A program made the position numbers and the translations under genes. From NCBI GenBank assembly GCA_026705605.1, contig JAPPAK010000002.1, positions 62,001 to 126,000 of the forward strand: a DNA stretch of 64,000 bases. The letters run 5' to 3'. This DNA comes from Chloroflexota bacterium (lineage in GTDB: Bacteria; Chloroflexota; Dehalococcoidia; Tepidiformales; Tepidiformaceae). The notes under the pieces were generated by a model that saw only the letters and a list, made by a program, of their open reading frames with translations, had not been told where the DNA came from and did no database searches. Shown here piece after piece: positions 28,964 through 38,037 of the stretch (positions within the stretch are counted from its first letter, which is position 1; each line of letters starts with the position of its first letter).

Positions 28964-31132
28964 CTATCCCGCCTCCACGCCCTCCAGCTTCCGGATGTTC
29001 ACCGGCAGCGAGGTCATGCGCGGCATCCCGTAGATTGGGTCAAAGTCCTCGTCGAAGCTGACGAGCTTGTTGGTGTTGCTGCCCCAGGTGCGGAAGGTGT
29101 TCTCCTCCCGCTCGACGCTGTCACCCCACGAGTGCGCCATCGAGATGACCCCGGAGGGCACCGTGTCGTCCGACTCGACAACGCCGCGGATGGCGCCGTG
29201 CTTCGACGCGATCTCGACGATGTCCCCCGCCTCCAGCCCCAGCGCCCGCAGGTCGAACGGCGAGAGGAAGGCCGGGTTGTAGCTGTACTTCTCCATCAGC
29301 TCCGGAATCTGTTGGCCCATGCCGTTGAAGACCTGCCGCATCCGCCGCGTGATCAGCCGGTGCGAGTACTCCTCCCCCGGCTCCAGCGCCGCCCCGCCCG
29401 TGAGCGGCTCGCCGCGAACCTCGCGCAGATCCTCCATCATCCGCCCGAAGCCGACGTTCAGGCGCGCGTCCTTCCCCGGCTCCCGCGCTTCCACGCGGAT
29501 GCTCGCGTCCGGGTAGAGCCGCCCGCCCCGCGTCCCCTTGATCTCCTCGAAGGGGATGCGCGAGCCCTCCATCATCACGTCGAACATCTCGTCCGAGGTC
29601 AGCTTCTTGTCGATGTCGAGCGGCTTCCCGCGGAACGTCATCGGCGTCCGCATGCGGTGCGCGAGCCCCCAGAAGAGCTCCCATTCTTGGATAACGTCGA
29701 AGTCCGGCTCGATGAGCGCCGGCGTGTAGTGCGCGTAGGGGACGGTGTAGCCGCCGTGGCCGTACGTCTCCGCCACCGCCTCCGGCAGCATCGTCACGTC
29801 GGGGCGCTCCAGCGAGAGTTTGCAGGCAACCACGTAGTGCGAGAGCTTCGCCGTTGCCGACATCCGCCAGTCGATCGTGACCAGCAGCTCCAGGTTCTTG
29901 AACGCCTCCACCACGCGGTCGTGGTTGGGGATGCTCACCGCCGGGTCGCCCGCCATTACGAACAGCGCCCGCACCTGCTCCGGCCCCGGCGTCAGGATCT
30001 CGTCTGCGAGGACGTTCGCCGGGAACTGGCCGTCGTTGTGCTTCAGCCCGCGGAAGCGGCTCTCCAGCGCCGAGTCCTTCGGCAGGAGCGGGTCCAGCTC
30101 CTCCGTCTGCGCGCGCCAGGTGCGGCCCGGCAGAAGGACGTACGGGTTCGGAACTTCCTCGCCCTCGCGCAGCCACCGCCCCGTGATTGTGTTCAGTGCC
30201 AGCACGAGGTACTCGTGCAGCGTGCCCCGAGGCTGCATGTCGAGCCCCGTGCCCGAGGTCACGCGTCCCCGCTGGCCCGCCGCGAAGGTGCGTGCCGCCT
30301 CCTGCATCAGCGCCGCGGGCACGTTCGTGCGCTCCTCCACGTAGTCCGGCGTGAAGTCGGCCACGGTTTCGCGCAGCTCTTCGAAGCCCTGCACGTTCGC
30401 CTGCACGAAGTCTGCGTCGTACAGCCCCTCCTCGATGATCGTGCGGATGATTCCCGCCAACAGCGTCGCATCCTCGCCCGGCTTCACCTGCAGGTGGATG
30501 TCCGACCGCTTCGCGCATTCGGTCTTCCTGGGGTCGATCACGATCAGCTTCAGTCCCCCCTTGCGCGCGTCGTTGATCCGCTTCCACGGGTTCTGGTGGG
30601 GAATCCCGCCCCACATCGAGATCACCGGGTTCGCCCCGATCAGCATCCACGTGTCCGCGTCCTCGAACGGGTGCGCCCCTGCGTCCCACTTGCCGTGCAT
30701 CGACTGCGCGACGGGCTTCGCTTCCTGATCGATGGTCGCCCCGCTGTAGAACGACGGCGACCCGATCGCCCGCAGCCAGTCTCCGCTGATGCTCAGCGAC
30801 ATGAGCGCGCCGCCCGCCCCGCCCCACAGCGCCACCGCCCGCGGCCCCCGCTCTTCGAGGATCGTGGTCAGCTTCGCCGCGATCTCGTCCAGCGCCTGCT
30901 CGCTGCCGATGGCCTCGAAGGTTCCGTCTGGACGCCTCCGCTGCGTCGAGCGGATGCGGTCGGGGTGGTTGTGCTGGTCGTCCAGGTGGCGGCCCTTGAT
31001 GCAGGTGTACCCGCCGTAGATCGGGTCGGAGGCATCGCCCCGCACCTCCACCGCGCGGTTGTCCTCGATGTCGACCTCGATCGCGCAGTACGCGTGGCAG
31101 AACCGGCAGAACGACTTCTTCGTCTCGATCAC
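28964..31132 (-). CDS. Molybdopterin-dependent oxidoreductase, single-subunit type (DMSO reductase family)
   Basis: 722 residues. An N-terminal [4Fe-4S] site is formed by C9-x2-C12-x3-C16-x27-C44. Then come the bis-MGD domains: PRAVALWGGAGGALMSLS, MLIGANPVISMWGG, LIVIDPRKTECAKRSDIHLQVKPGEDATLLAG. A C-terminal beta-barrel follows (FDLRALGLEAGDIVEIASKHGAIRG, MAHSWGDS). Where many relatives have a metal-binding Cys, Sec or Ser, the sequence is SGATIDQEAKPVA, so an Asp ligand is conceivable. There is no Tat signal and no electron-transfer subunit nearby, so it is probably cytosolic and partnered in trans. Start is GTG 31132 with GGAGGTCC upstream. The substrate cannot be assigned; formate dehydrogenase-like and thiosulfate/polysulfide-like branches are both possible. 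Confidence 0.85.
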   Translation of the reverse strand: MIETKKSFCRFCHAYCAIEVDIEDNRAVEVRGDASDPIYGGYTCIKGRHLDDQHNHPDRIRSTQRRRPDGTFEAIGSEQALDEIAAKLTTILEERGPRAVALWGGAGGALMSLSISGDWLRAIGSPSFYSGATIDQEAKPVAQSMHGKWDAGAHPFEDADTWMLIGANPVISMWGGIPHQNPWKRINDARKGGLKLIVIDPRKTECAKRSDIHLQVKPGEDATLLAGIIRTIIEEGLYDADFVQANVQGFEELRETVADFTPDYVEERTNVPAALMQEAARTFAAGQRGRVTSGTGLDMQPRGTLHEYLVLALNTITGRWLREGEEVPNPYVLLPGRTWRAQTEELDPLLPKDSALESRFRGLKHNDGQFPANVLADEILTPGPEQVRALFVMAGDPAVSIPNHDRVVEAFKNLELLVTIDWRMSATAKLSHYVVACKLSLERPDVTMLPEAVAETYGHGGYTVPYAHYTPALIEPDFDVIQEWELFWGLAHRMRTPMTFRGKPLDIDKKLTSDEMFDVMMEGSRIPFEEIKGTRGGRLYPDASIRVEAREPGKDARLNVGFGRMMEDLREVRGEPLTGGAALEPGEEYSHRLITRRMRQVFNGMGQQIPELMEKYSYNPAFLSPFDLRALGLEAGDIVEIASKHGAIRGVVESDDTVPSGVISMAHSWGDSVEREENTFRTWGSNTNKLVSFDEDFDPIYGMPRMTSLPVNIRKLEGVEAG

Positions 31133-31213
31133 GGCAGGACCTCCGCGGGAACCTCGCGGCGGTCAGCGCTCGCCGCGCCCCGTTGCCGCCATCCTACCGC
31201 TCCGGAGAAGCCC

Positions 31214-33715
31214 TCAGGACGATTCCTCGCCCTCGTCGAAGCGCCGGTGCGTGTCCTCGATGGCGACATCGAGGTCATCCCACAGCCGTTCCACCATCGA
31301 GCGCAGCCGCATGTTCTGGTAGGCGCCCCAGACGGTCATCGCGGGCGGCACGACGAGGATGGAGACGATCAGCGCGTACGCGATCGTGATCGCCGCCGTA
31401 ATCCCGAACTCCGCGAACGACTGCAGCGGCGAGAACGTCAGCACGGCGAATCCGAGCGCCGTCGTCAGCGCCGAGCCCAGCAGCGCCGAGCCCGTCGTCG
31501 CCAGGGTCCGGATGGCGGCCTTCTCCGGGTTCCGCAGCCTCGAGAACTCCTCCCGGTAGCGGTGGATCACATGGATCGTGTAGTCCACCCCGATGCCGAT
31601 CGAGAGCGCCGTGATGATCGAGGTGACAATCGTGTAGGGGATGCCCAGCAGCGCCATCGTGCCCAGCACCCAGATCAGCACCAGCACGATCGGCGCGACC
31701 GCAATAAACGCCAGCGCCGGCTGCCGCAACGTCACCCAGAAGAAGATGATCAGGATCCCCAACGCCGCCGCGATCGTCGTCGCGATCGCCTCCGTTTGCC
31801 GGTCCCTGATCTCATCCGCCACCGCGAGCGTGATGATGTCCTGCGAGGTGGCCGTGATGTCGTCGTCGCCGCCGTACCAGAGCCCGCGAATGTCGTCGTG
31901 CATCCCCTTCGTCTCGTGCGGATCGCCCGAGAAGGCTCGGAACTGGATCAGCGCGGTGTCGGTCCCATCTGGGTTGTTCACCAGCACATGCCGCAGCCCC
32001 ACGGGATCGCGTTCCCCCAGTGCGTCGAGGAAGCGCTGGATGAGCGCTGAGTCGAGGTGAAGCCCCGCCGTTGCCTCGTTGAAGAGCTGCTCGAGTTCCG
32101 GGTCGTAACGGAGATCGCCCTCCCCGTCGTTCGTGATCCAGTCGTCCGTGAGCACCGCCAGTGACGCTTCCACCTGCCCCTCCGCTGCCCGCGGGCGGGT
32201 TCGCTCATCCTTGAACGCCTCCGTGAAGTCAAAGAGGTTCTGGATCGTGCGCGTGTCGGAGATTTCGGCCTGCACAAGGACGCTCACGACCTCCGTGGAG
32301 CCGCCCACGGCCTCGTCCAGCGTCTCCAAGTCCTCCAGCGCGTGGCCGTCCCGCGGGAGGATGTCGCGCACGCTGAAGTTCGTCGTGAGGTCCGTCGTCG
32401 CAAACCCGAACCCGATCGACGCCACCGCCACGAAGGCGATGTAGGGCGCCGGTCGGCGTGAGATCGAGGCTCCCAACCGCTCCGCCAGCTGCTCGATGCC
32501 GGGGAGGGCGTTGGCGATCGGGCGTACCGGGGGCAGCGTCCCCCGTGCCTCCCGGCGCCGGTCGATGATCGTCCGCACCGCGGGGATGAGCGTGAGCATC
32601 ACGATCAGGCTTAGTCCCACCCCCATTCCGGCGACCACGCCGAAGTCCCCGATCGCCCCGATTGGGGAAATCAGGTTCGTCAGGAAGCTCACGATCGTCG
32701 TGGCCGCGGCCAGCGTCAGGGGAATGACCACGTTGCGCAGCCCGACCCGGACGGCGCTCGCCACTGGTTCACCCGCAATGCGCTGCTCGCGGTAGTGCGA
32801 GACCGCCTGGATCGAGTAATCCACCGTGAGGCTGATGAGGATGAGCGGCACCATCGAGGTGAGCGCGTTCGGCGGCCCGATCGCCCCGAACCCCTCCGGC
32901 CCCAGCCAGCCCTCCCCCCCTACCGTCCAGAGCACCGCCAGGATCAGCCCCGCAACCGTCAGCAGCAGGTCCGAGAGGGTACGCATGAAGAGGAGGGTGA
33001 GCAGCGCCACGACCAGGAGGGCGATGCCCATCACGGGCAGCATGCCCGAGCCCGTTGCCTCCAGGACCTCCTCCTCGATCACCGGGACCGACAGGCTCCG
33101 CACCTGCAGCGGGCCCTCGGCCTCTTGCGTCAAGTCCTCGATGCGGAGCTGGGCATCGTCGCTCGCGTCGTCGTCGGTCTCGAGTACCCGTACCATCGCC
33201 ACGCCGACCGGCGTTCCGTCCGCGTCGGTTCCGACCAGCGCATCGAGCGTTGCGTACAGCTGCGCCGCTTCGGGGGTCGTGCGGAGGTACTCGACCGTCG
33301 CGTCGATCTGCGCCTGCGGCACCGAAGCGAAATCGTCCGTTTCCAGCAGGAACGCCATCACCTGCGTGGGCGCGAGAATCGGGTTCGTGGGCGGCAGCAG
33401 GTTGCCCACCTGCGGGTCGGCCGCGATCCGCCCCAGCAGGGCGTGCATCTGCGCGAGTCCGTCGGACGTAAGCGTCTCGCCCCGGAAGACGAGGGTGACC
33501 AGGTTCACGTCGGCGGAGTCGCCGAAGAGCTCGTCGATCTGCGCCATCGCCCGCGCGACGTCGCTGTCCTGGGGCAGGAACGCCTCGTTTTCCGCCTGTG
33601 GCGCCCGCTGCCCGATTCCCGCCACCAGCAAAACCGTCACGATGGCGAGGACGGCGAGCGTGACCCAGGGCCGCGCCGTCACCGCTCGGCTGACCAGGTC
33701 CAGCAACTTACCCAT
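31214..33715 (-). CDS. MMPL/RND family transporter (first of twin pair on DNA, downstream copy)
   Basis: 833 residues, about 12 transmembrane helices in two halves. Each half has one helix, a ~190-residue extracytoplasmic loop (residues ~35-220 and ~440-600) and five more helices. The half-repeat signature with buried Asp-Tyr is seen twice: LTVDYSIQAVSHYREQRI and GIGVDYTIHVIHRYREEF. Family members export lipids, hopanoids or siderophores using the proton gradient. The C terminus is a short charged tail. It is paralogous to the next gene upstream (33773). Start ATG 33715 lacks a ribosome site but has GAGAAT eight bases upstream. No membrane-fusion or outer-membrane partner is present. Confidence 0.87.
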   Translation of the reverse strand: MGKLLDLVSRAVTARPWVTLAVLAIVTVLLVAGIGQRAPQAENEAFLPQDSDVARAMAQIDELFGDSADVNLVTLVFRGETLTSDGLAQMHALLGRIAADPQVGNLLPPTNPILAPTQVMAFLLETDDFASVPQAQIDATVEYLRTTPEAAQLYATLDALVGTDADGTPVGVAMVRVLETDDDASDDAQLRIEDLTQEAEGPLQVRSLSVPVIEEEVLEATGSGMLPVMGIALLVVALLTLLFMRTLSDLLLTVAGLILAVLWTVGGEGWLGPEGFGAIGPPNALTSMVPLILISLTVDYSIQAVSHYREQRIAGEPVASAVRVGLRNVVIPLTLAAATTIVSFLTNLISPIGAIGDFGVVAGMGVGLSLIVMLTLIPAVRTIIDRRREARGTLPPVRPIANALPGIEQLAERLGASISRRPAPYIAFVAVASIGFGFATTDLTTNFSVRDILPRDGHALEDLETLDEAVGGSTEVVSVLVQAEISDTRTIQNLFDFTEAFKDERTRPRAAEGQVEASLAVLTDDWITNDGEGDLRYDPELEQLFNEATAGLHLDSALIQRFLDALGERDPVGLRHVLVNNPDGTDTALIQFRAFSGDPHETKGMHDDIRGLWYGGDDDITATSQDIITLAVADEIRDRQTEAIATTIAAALGILIIFFWVTLRQPALAFIAVAPIVLVLIWVLGTMALLGIPYTIVTSIITALSIGIGVDYTIHVIHRYREEFSRLRNPEKAAIRTLATTGSALLGSALTTALGFAVLTFSPLQSFAEFGITAAITIAYALIVSILVVPPAMTVWGAYQNMRLRSMVERLWDDLDVAIEDTHRRFDEGEESS

Positions 33716-33723
33716 AGGGCGCC

Positions 33724-33729
33724 ATTCTC
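33724..33729 (-). promoter_or_regulatory. Leaderless-type -10 box GAGAAT (MMPL copy 1)
   Basis: Minus-strand TGAGAATGGCGCCCT immediately before ATG 33715. The same sequence, TTGAGAATGGCGCGCC, precedes the twin gene at 36235. Confidence 0.4.
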
Positions 33730-33772
33730 ACGATGCCCGAAGAGCGCGGCAACTCCGGTTCCGTGAGCCCGC

Positions 33773-36235
33773 CTACGGCTCCTCCCCGAGCTCCGTGCGC
33801 GCCCGTTCGACCGCGTGACGCAGTCTCAAATTCTGGTACGCCCCCCACACGATCATCGCCGGCGGCACCACCAGCACTGCCGCCACCAGCGCGTACGCGA
33901 TCGTGATCGCCGTCACGACTCCGAACTGCTGGAACGGCGTCAGCGGCGAGAACACCAGCACGCCGAACCCCAGCGCCGTTGTCAACGCTGAGCCGATCAG
34001 TGCCGACCCCGTCGTCGCGAGCGTCCGGCTGGCCGCCGCCTCGGGGTCGCGCAGGCGGGCGAACTCTTCCTTGTAGCGGTGGATGACGTGGATCGTGTAG
34101 TCCACCCCGATCCCGATCGAGAGCGCCGTGATCAAAGCCGTCACCACGTTGTAGGGAATGCCCAGCAGCGCCATCGTCCCCAGCACCCAGACCAGCACCA
34201 GCACGATCGGTCCGACGGCGATGAACCCCAGCGCCGGCTGCCCCTGCGTCACCCAGAAGAAGATGGTGAGGATGACGAGCGCCGCGCCGATCGTGGTCAC
34301 GATCGCTTCTGTCTGGCTCTCCGTGATGACCTCGACGATCTCGAGGCTGATGATGCTCCCGGAGGTTGCGGTGAACTCGTCCTCGCCGCCGAACCAGAGC
34401 CCGTTGATGTCCTCCAGCATGGCCGCCGTCCGCTTCTGATCGCCCGCCAGCGCCCGGAACTGGATCAGGAGCGAGTCCGCCCCCTCCGGGTCGTTCACCA
34501 GCACGCGCGCGACCGCTTCGGGGTCCAGCTCCGCCAGTCGGTCGAGGAACGCCTGTGCTACAACCGGGTCGACCCGCACCCCCGCCGACCCCTCCTCGAA
34601 GAGGGTCGCCAGGTCGGCGTCGTACCTGTCGCCGGGAGCGCCGCTGTCCGTGATCCAGTCGAGCACGAGCAATCCCACCGACCCCTGCACGTCCCCGACC
34701 ACGCCCACCGGTCGCCGCAGGTCGTCCTGGAAGGCGTCCGTGAAGTCGAGCAGGTTCAGGATCGTGCGCGCCTGCGTCACCTCCGCCTCGATCAGCACGT
34801 TCACCGCTTCCGTCGATCCCCCGAAGGCCGCGTCGAGCGTCTCAAGGTCCGTCATCGCATCGCCGCCCGAGGGCAGGAAGTCTCGCGTGTCGAAGGTCGA
34901 GTCGATGCGGGTGGCCGCCAGCCCGAGCAGCACGGTCACCACCGCCACCAGCCCGAGGTAGGGCGCCGGTCGCCTCGCCAGCTCCCGCCCCAGCGCCTCC
35001 ACCGCCTTGCCAACGCCAGGCAGCGCGTTCGAGATCGGGCGCGCCCTTGGCAGGCTCCCCTTCGACTCCCGCCGCCGGTCGAGGAGCGCCCGCCCCGCCG
35101 GGACCAGGGTCAGCATCACGATCAACCCGAACGCCACCCCGAGCCCCGCCGTGATGCCGAAATCGCCGTTTGCCGGGATGGGCGAGGCGAGATTCGTCAG
35201 GAAGCTCACGACCGTCGTCCCCGCCGCCAGCGCCAGCGGGATCGTCACCGTCCGCAGCCCCCGCCGCACCGCTGTTCCCACCCGCTCCCCCGCGATGCGC
35301 TGCTCTCGGTACAGGGCGATGGTCTGGATCGCGTAGTCGACCGCCAGTCCGATCAGCATGATCGGCACCATCGTCGTCAGGATATTCGGGGGCCCGATCC
35401 ATCCCAGTCCGTTCGGGCCCAGCCACCCCTGCGCTCCCGTGATCCACACGATCGTCACGAGCAGCCCCGCCAGCGTGAGCAGCACGTCCGAGGGTGAGCG
35501 CATGAACAGGAACGTGAGCGCCGCGATCACCAGTAGCGCCACCGCCATCAGCCGCAGCATCGTCGAACCCGTCGCCCGGTCGCCCTCCTCGTCGACTGTC
35601 GCCTCCGAGACGCTGCGTGCCGCCAGCGGTCCATCGACCGCCTCCGTGAGCTCGTGGATCGCCAGCTCAGCCTCGACCAGCGTCTCGACGTCGCCCGGGT
35701 CGCGCAGGCGGATGGTCGCGATCGCGATGGGCGTGCCGTCCGCGTCGGTACCCGTCAGCGCATCGAGCGCCGCCCGCTGCCCGGCCAGCGCCCCCTCCCG
35801 CCCGATGCGCTCGAGCGCGGCGTCGATTTCCGCCTGTGTCGTGCCGCCGAATTCCTCCACCCCCAGCACCGCCGCCAGCGGCTCCGTCGGCGCGACCACC
35901 GCGTCCCCCGCCGCCAGCACGTCCGCCACCCGCTCGTCCGATGTGACCCGCTCGACCACGCGGTCGATCTGCGCGAGCCCCTCCGGCGTCAGCGCCTCCC
36001 CCCGGAACAGCAGCGTCACCGAGGCCGTCTCCGCCGACTCCCCGAAGCGTGCCTCGAGCTTGTCGAGCGCCAGCGCCACGTCGCTGTCGTCCGAGAGGAA
36101 GATTTCGTTGTCCGCCTGCGGCGCCCGCTGCGGGATGCCCGCCCCCAGCGCGACCGTGATGGCGGTGACCACCGCCAGGGTCACGGCCGGCCGCACCGTC
36201 ACGACCCAGCTCAGCGCGTCGAGCACCCGTCCCAT
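33773..36235 (-). CDS. MMPL/RND family transporter (twin of 31214 gene)
   Basis: 820 residues with the same 12-helix, two-loop architecture. The paired motifs are GLAVDYAIQTIALYREQRI and GIGVDYTIHVIHRYKEEF. It is clearly paralogous to its neighbour along the full length (for example GRVLDALSWVVTVRPAVTLAVV against GKLLDLVSRAVTARPWVTLAVL at the N termini). The extracytoplasmic loops are less conserved, which suggests different cargo or a heterotrimer of the two proteins. The gap between them is 57 bases. GAGAAT at 36249-36244 is a leaderless-type promoter eight bases before ATG 36235, so both genes may be transcribed separately. Confidence 0.87.
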   Translation of the reverse strand: MGRVLDALSWVVTVRPAVTLAVVTAITVALGAGIPQRAPQADNEIFLSDDSDVALALDKLEARFGESAETASVTLLFRGEALTPEGLAQIDRVVERVTSDERVADVLAAGDAVVAPTEPLAAVLGVEEFGGTTQAEIDAALERIGREGALAGQRAALDALTGTDADGTPIAIATIRLRDPGDVETLVEAELAIHELTEAVDGPLAARSVSEATVDEEGDRATGSTMLRLMAVALLVIAALTFLFMRSPSDVLLTLAGLLVTIVWITGAQGWLGPNGLGWIGPPNILTTMVPIMLIGLAVDYAIQTIALYREQRIAGERVGTAVRRGLRTVTIPLALAAGTTVVSFLTNLASPIPANGDFGITAGLGVAFGLIVMLTLVPAGRALLDRRRESKGSLPRARPISNALPGVGKAVEALGRELARRPAPYLGLVAVVTVLLGLAATRIDSTFDTRDFLPSGGDAMTDLETLDAAFGGSTEAVNVLIEAEVTQARTILNLLDFTDAFQDDLRRPVGVVGDVQGSVGLLVLDWITDSGAPGDRYDADLATLFEEGSAGVRVDPVVAQAFLDRLAELDPEAVARVLVNDPEGADSLLIQFRALAGDQKRTAAMLEDINGLWFGGEDEFTATSGSIISLEIVEVITESQTEAIVTTIGAALVILTIFFWVTQGQPALGFIAVGPIVLVLVWVLGTMALLGIPYNVVTALITALSIGIGVDYTIHVIHRYKEEFARLRDPEAAASRTLATTGSALIGSALTTALGFGVLVFSPLTPFQQFGVVTAITIAYALVAAVLVVPPAMIVWGAYQNLRLRHAVERARTELGEEP

Positions 36236-36243
36236 GGCGCGCC

Positions 36244-36249
36244 ATTCTC
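36244..36249 (-). promoter_or_regulatory. Leaderless-type -10 box GAGAAT (MMPL copy 2)
   Basis: Minus-strand GAGAAT, eight bases (GGCGCGCC), ATG 36235; matches the element at 33724-33729. Confidence 0.4.
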
Positions 36250-36293
36250 AACGCGCTCGCGGCGTCCGCCAACCGTCCCCGCGACGAGGGTCG

Positions 36294-36716
36294 TTAGCCC
36301 CAGTGCCCCGCCATCGGCGGGCTGTTCCAGACCTCGGCGATGCGCCCCTCCACCACCCGGAACACCTCGATCCCGCAGATACGCAGCTCGTCCCCCACCA
36401 CTTCCGCCTCCACCCCCGAGGCCGCCAGCGCCGTCCCCGTGGGTCCCGTCATGTTCCAGACCCACGTCACGTCCCGCCCGTCGCCCGCCAGCAGCAGCGT
36501 CTCGAAGTGCAGGCCGCGCCCGTCCGCCGCCGTTCCCGCCTTTCGTTCGCCCGTGACGCGCTCCAGCTGCTCGGCGTGGCTCATCACCCGCGACCGGCCC
36601 GCATCGTGCCGCACGTAGGGATCGGCGCAGTACTCGACCACCGCCGAGCTGTCGCCAAGGTTCCACACGCGTTCCACGTAGCTCGCGACGATGTCTCGCG
36701 GCTCAAGCTCCGCCAT
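36294..36716 (-). CDS. SnoaL/NTF2-like ester cyclase-type protein
   Basis: 140 residues. The opening PRDIVASYVERVWNLGDSSAVVEYCADPYVRHD is the usual first helices of SnoaL-like cyclases (x-x-x-(F/Y)-x-x-x-(W/V)-N-x-G-D, then (Y/F)-x-(H/R)-x-D). A cone of strands follows (GLHFETLLLAGDGRDVTWVWNMTG, ICGIEVFRVVEGRIAEVWNSP). Such domains catalyse ring closures, hydrations or simply bind ligands. ATG 36716 lies inside a 30-base inverted repeat (36710-36739), so expression may be controlled by an operator or a start-codon hairpin. It is divergent from the monooxygenase at 36803. Confidence 0.78.
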   Translation of the reverse strand: MAELEPRDIVASYVERVWNLGDSSAVVEYCADPYVRHDAGRSRVMSHAEQLERVTGERKAGTAADGRGLHFETLLLAGDGRDVTWVWNMTGPTGTALAASGVEAEVVGDELRICGIEVFRVVEGRIAEVWNSPPMAGHWG

Positions 36717-36739
36717 GTGCGAAGTGTCGCATATGGCGG
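36710..36739. promoter_or_regulatory. Near-perfect 13-bp inverted repeat at divergent gene starts
   Basis: CCGCCATGTGCGA (36710-36722), loop AGTG, TCGCATATGGCGG (36727-36739); 12 of 13 positions pair. It covers the start codon of the minus-strand SnoaL-like gene and lies 26 bases before the TATCAT of the plus-strand monooxygenase. It could be a dimeric repressor site or an mRNA hairpin. Confidence 0.5.
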
Positions 36740-36764
36740 ACGCTTCCCGTGCTCCCAAAGCCGG

Positions 36765-36770
36765 TATCAT
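36765..36770 (+). promoter_or_regulatory. -10 box TATCAT of monooxygenase pair
   Basis: TATCAT is 32 bases before TTG 36803; the leader contains GGAGG (36791-36795), which selects the TTG. Confidence 0.5.
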
Positions 36771-36802
36771 CCCGCTCCTACTCCCGAACCGGAGGCCCGA
36801 CG

Positions 36803-38026
36803 TTGGTCCGACAAGAGATTCTCGATCGCCAGGAAGCGCTTCACGACACCCCCATCCTCGACCGCCTCGCCAACATGCGCGAAGCGCTCGTCCAGGCCGG
36901 CGACGAAGCCCAGCAGCTCCGCCACATGCCCGCCTGGGCCGTGCAGGAGATGATCGATGCCGGCATCTACCGCATGGTCGTTCCCGCCGAGCTCGGCGGC
37001 GAAGATCTGCTCGCGCGCGAGCAGATCGAGGTCATCGAAGCCGCCTCCGCCATCGACGGCTCCGTGGGCTGGTGCGTCCAGATCAACTCCGAGATCAACG
37101 CCCTCGTCCTCCGCCAGATGACCCGCGAGTTCGCTCACGAGATCTGCGACGACTGGAACTACCTCGTCTGCTCCGGGCTCGGTACCCCCAACGGCCCCTT
37201 CCCCGGCCGCGAGGCCCAGCGCGAGGGCGATGGCTGGCGCGTGACCTACCAGGGCGCATTCGCCAGCGGCTGCCACAGCGCCACCTACAACCTCGTTCTC
37301 ACCGGCGAGACCATCGACCCCACCACCGAGAAGCCCGTCGATGCCGCGTTCATGGTTCCCAAGGGCGAATTCGAGATCGTCGATACGTGGGACATGGCCG
37401 GCCTGCGCGGCTCCGGCAGCCACGATGTCCGGGTCGTCGGCTACGTGCCCCCCGAGCATGTCCTTCCCCAGGCCGCCCTCGCCCCCACGAAGCTCTGGGA
37501 GAACCCCACCTACCGCAATCCCAACCAGGTGCCCTACAACAAGGGCGCCGTCGCCCTCGGCATCGCCCGCGGCGCCCTCGACGAGTTCACCACGCTCGCC
37601 GTCACCAAGACCCCGTGGGGCGCTGGTTCGCTGTTGAAGGACCTGCCCGAAGCTCCCGTCCGCCTCGGCGAGATGGAGGCGACCTGGGCCGCTGCTCGCG
37701 CCTTCCTCATGGAGACGCAGGACGAGATCGAGGAGGACCTGGGACCCCTCGATGGCGGCAAGGAGTACCCCGACTGGCCCCTCGCCCGCCGCGGCCTCCT
37801 CGCCTCCACCCACGCCGCCCAGGCCTGCCGCCACGTCGTCGATGTCATCCACAACACCGCTGGCACCACCGCCAGCCGCATGAGCCACCCGCTCGAGCGC
37901 AAGCTCCGCGATGCCCACCAGGCCGCCGCCCACGGCGGCGTCAGCTGGCGGCACTACGGCAACCTCGGCCGTACCTGGCTCGGCGAGGATCCGCCCCCGC
38001 AGTACGCCACCCCCACCCGCGCGTAG
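36803..38026 (+). CDS. Acyl-CoA dehydrogenase-fold flavin monooxygenase with TTG start
   Basis: 407 residues, close paralogue of the products at 25487 and 38038. It shows ELGGEDLLAREQIEVIEAASAIDGSVGWCVQINSEINALVLRQM in segments, the beta domain MAGLRGSGSHDVRVVG and the C-terminal HPLERKLRDAHQAAAHGGVSWRHYGN. The family branch (type-2 C domain) is that of FMNH2-dependent hydroxylases; a separate flavin reductase would be required. The start is TTG 36803. It aligns exactly with the ATG of both paralogues (LVRQEILD against MVRQEIID and MVRPEIIE), and GGAGG lies seven bases upstream. It is 11 bases from the next paralogue, so the pair is an operon. Confidence 0.87.
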   Translation: MVRQEILDRQEALHDTPILDRLANMREALVQAGDEAQQLRHMPAWAVQEMIDAGIYRMVVPAELGGEDLLAREQIEVIEAASAIDGSVGWCVQINSEINALVLRQMTREFAHEICDDWNYLVCSGLGTPNGPFPGREAQREGDGWRVTYQGAFASGCHSATYNLVLTGETIDPTTEKPVDAAFMVPKGEFEIVDTWDMAGLRGSGSHDVRVVGYVPPEHVLPQAALAPTKLWENPTYRNPNQVPYNKGAVALGIARGALDEFTTLAVTKTPWGAGSLLKDLPEAPVRLGEMEATWAAARAFLMETQDEIEEDLGPLDGGKEYPDWPLARRGLLASTHAAQACRHVVDVIHNTAGTTASRMSHPLERKLRDAHQAAAHGGVSWRHYGNLGRTWLGEDPPPQYATPTRA

Positions 38027-38037
38027 GAGAGTCCCGC

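Noticed and set aside
29132-32050. A very long open frame on the plus strand opposite the molybdopterin oxidoreductase and MMPL gene
   Set aside because: Arg/His/Pro/Leu-rich translation with no domain, produced by the high GC of the genes on the other strand.
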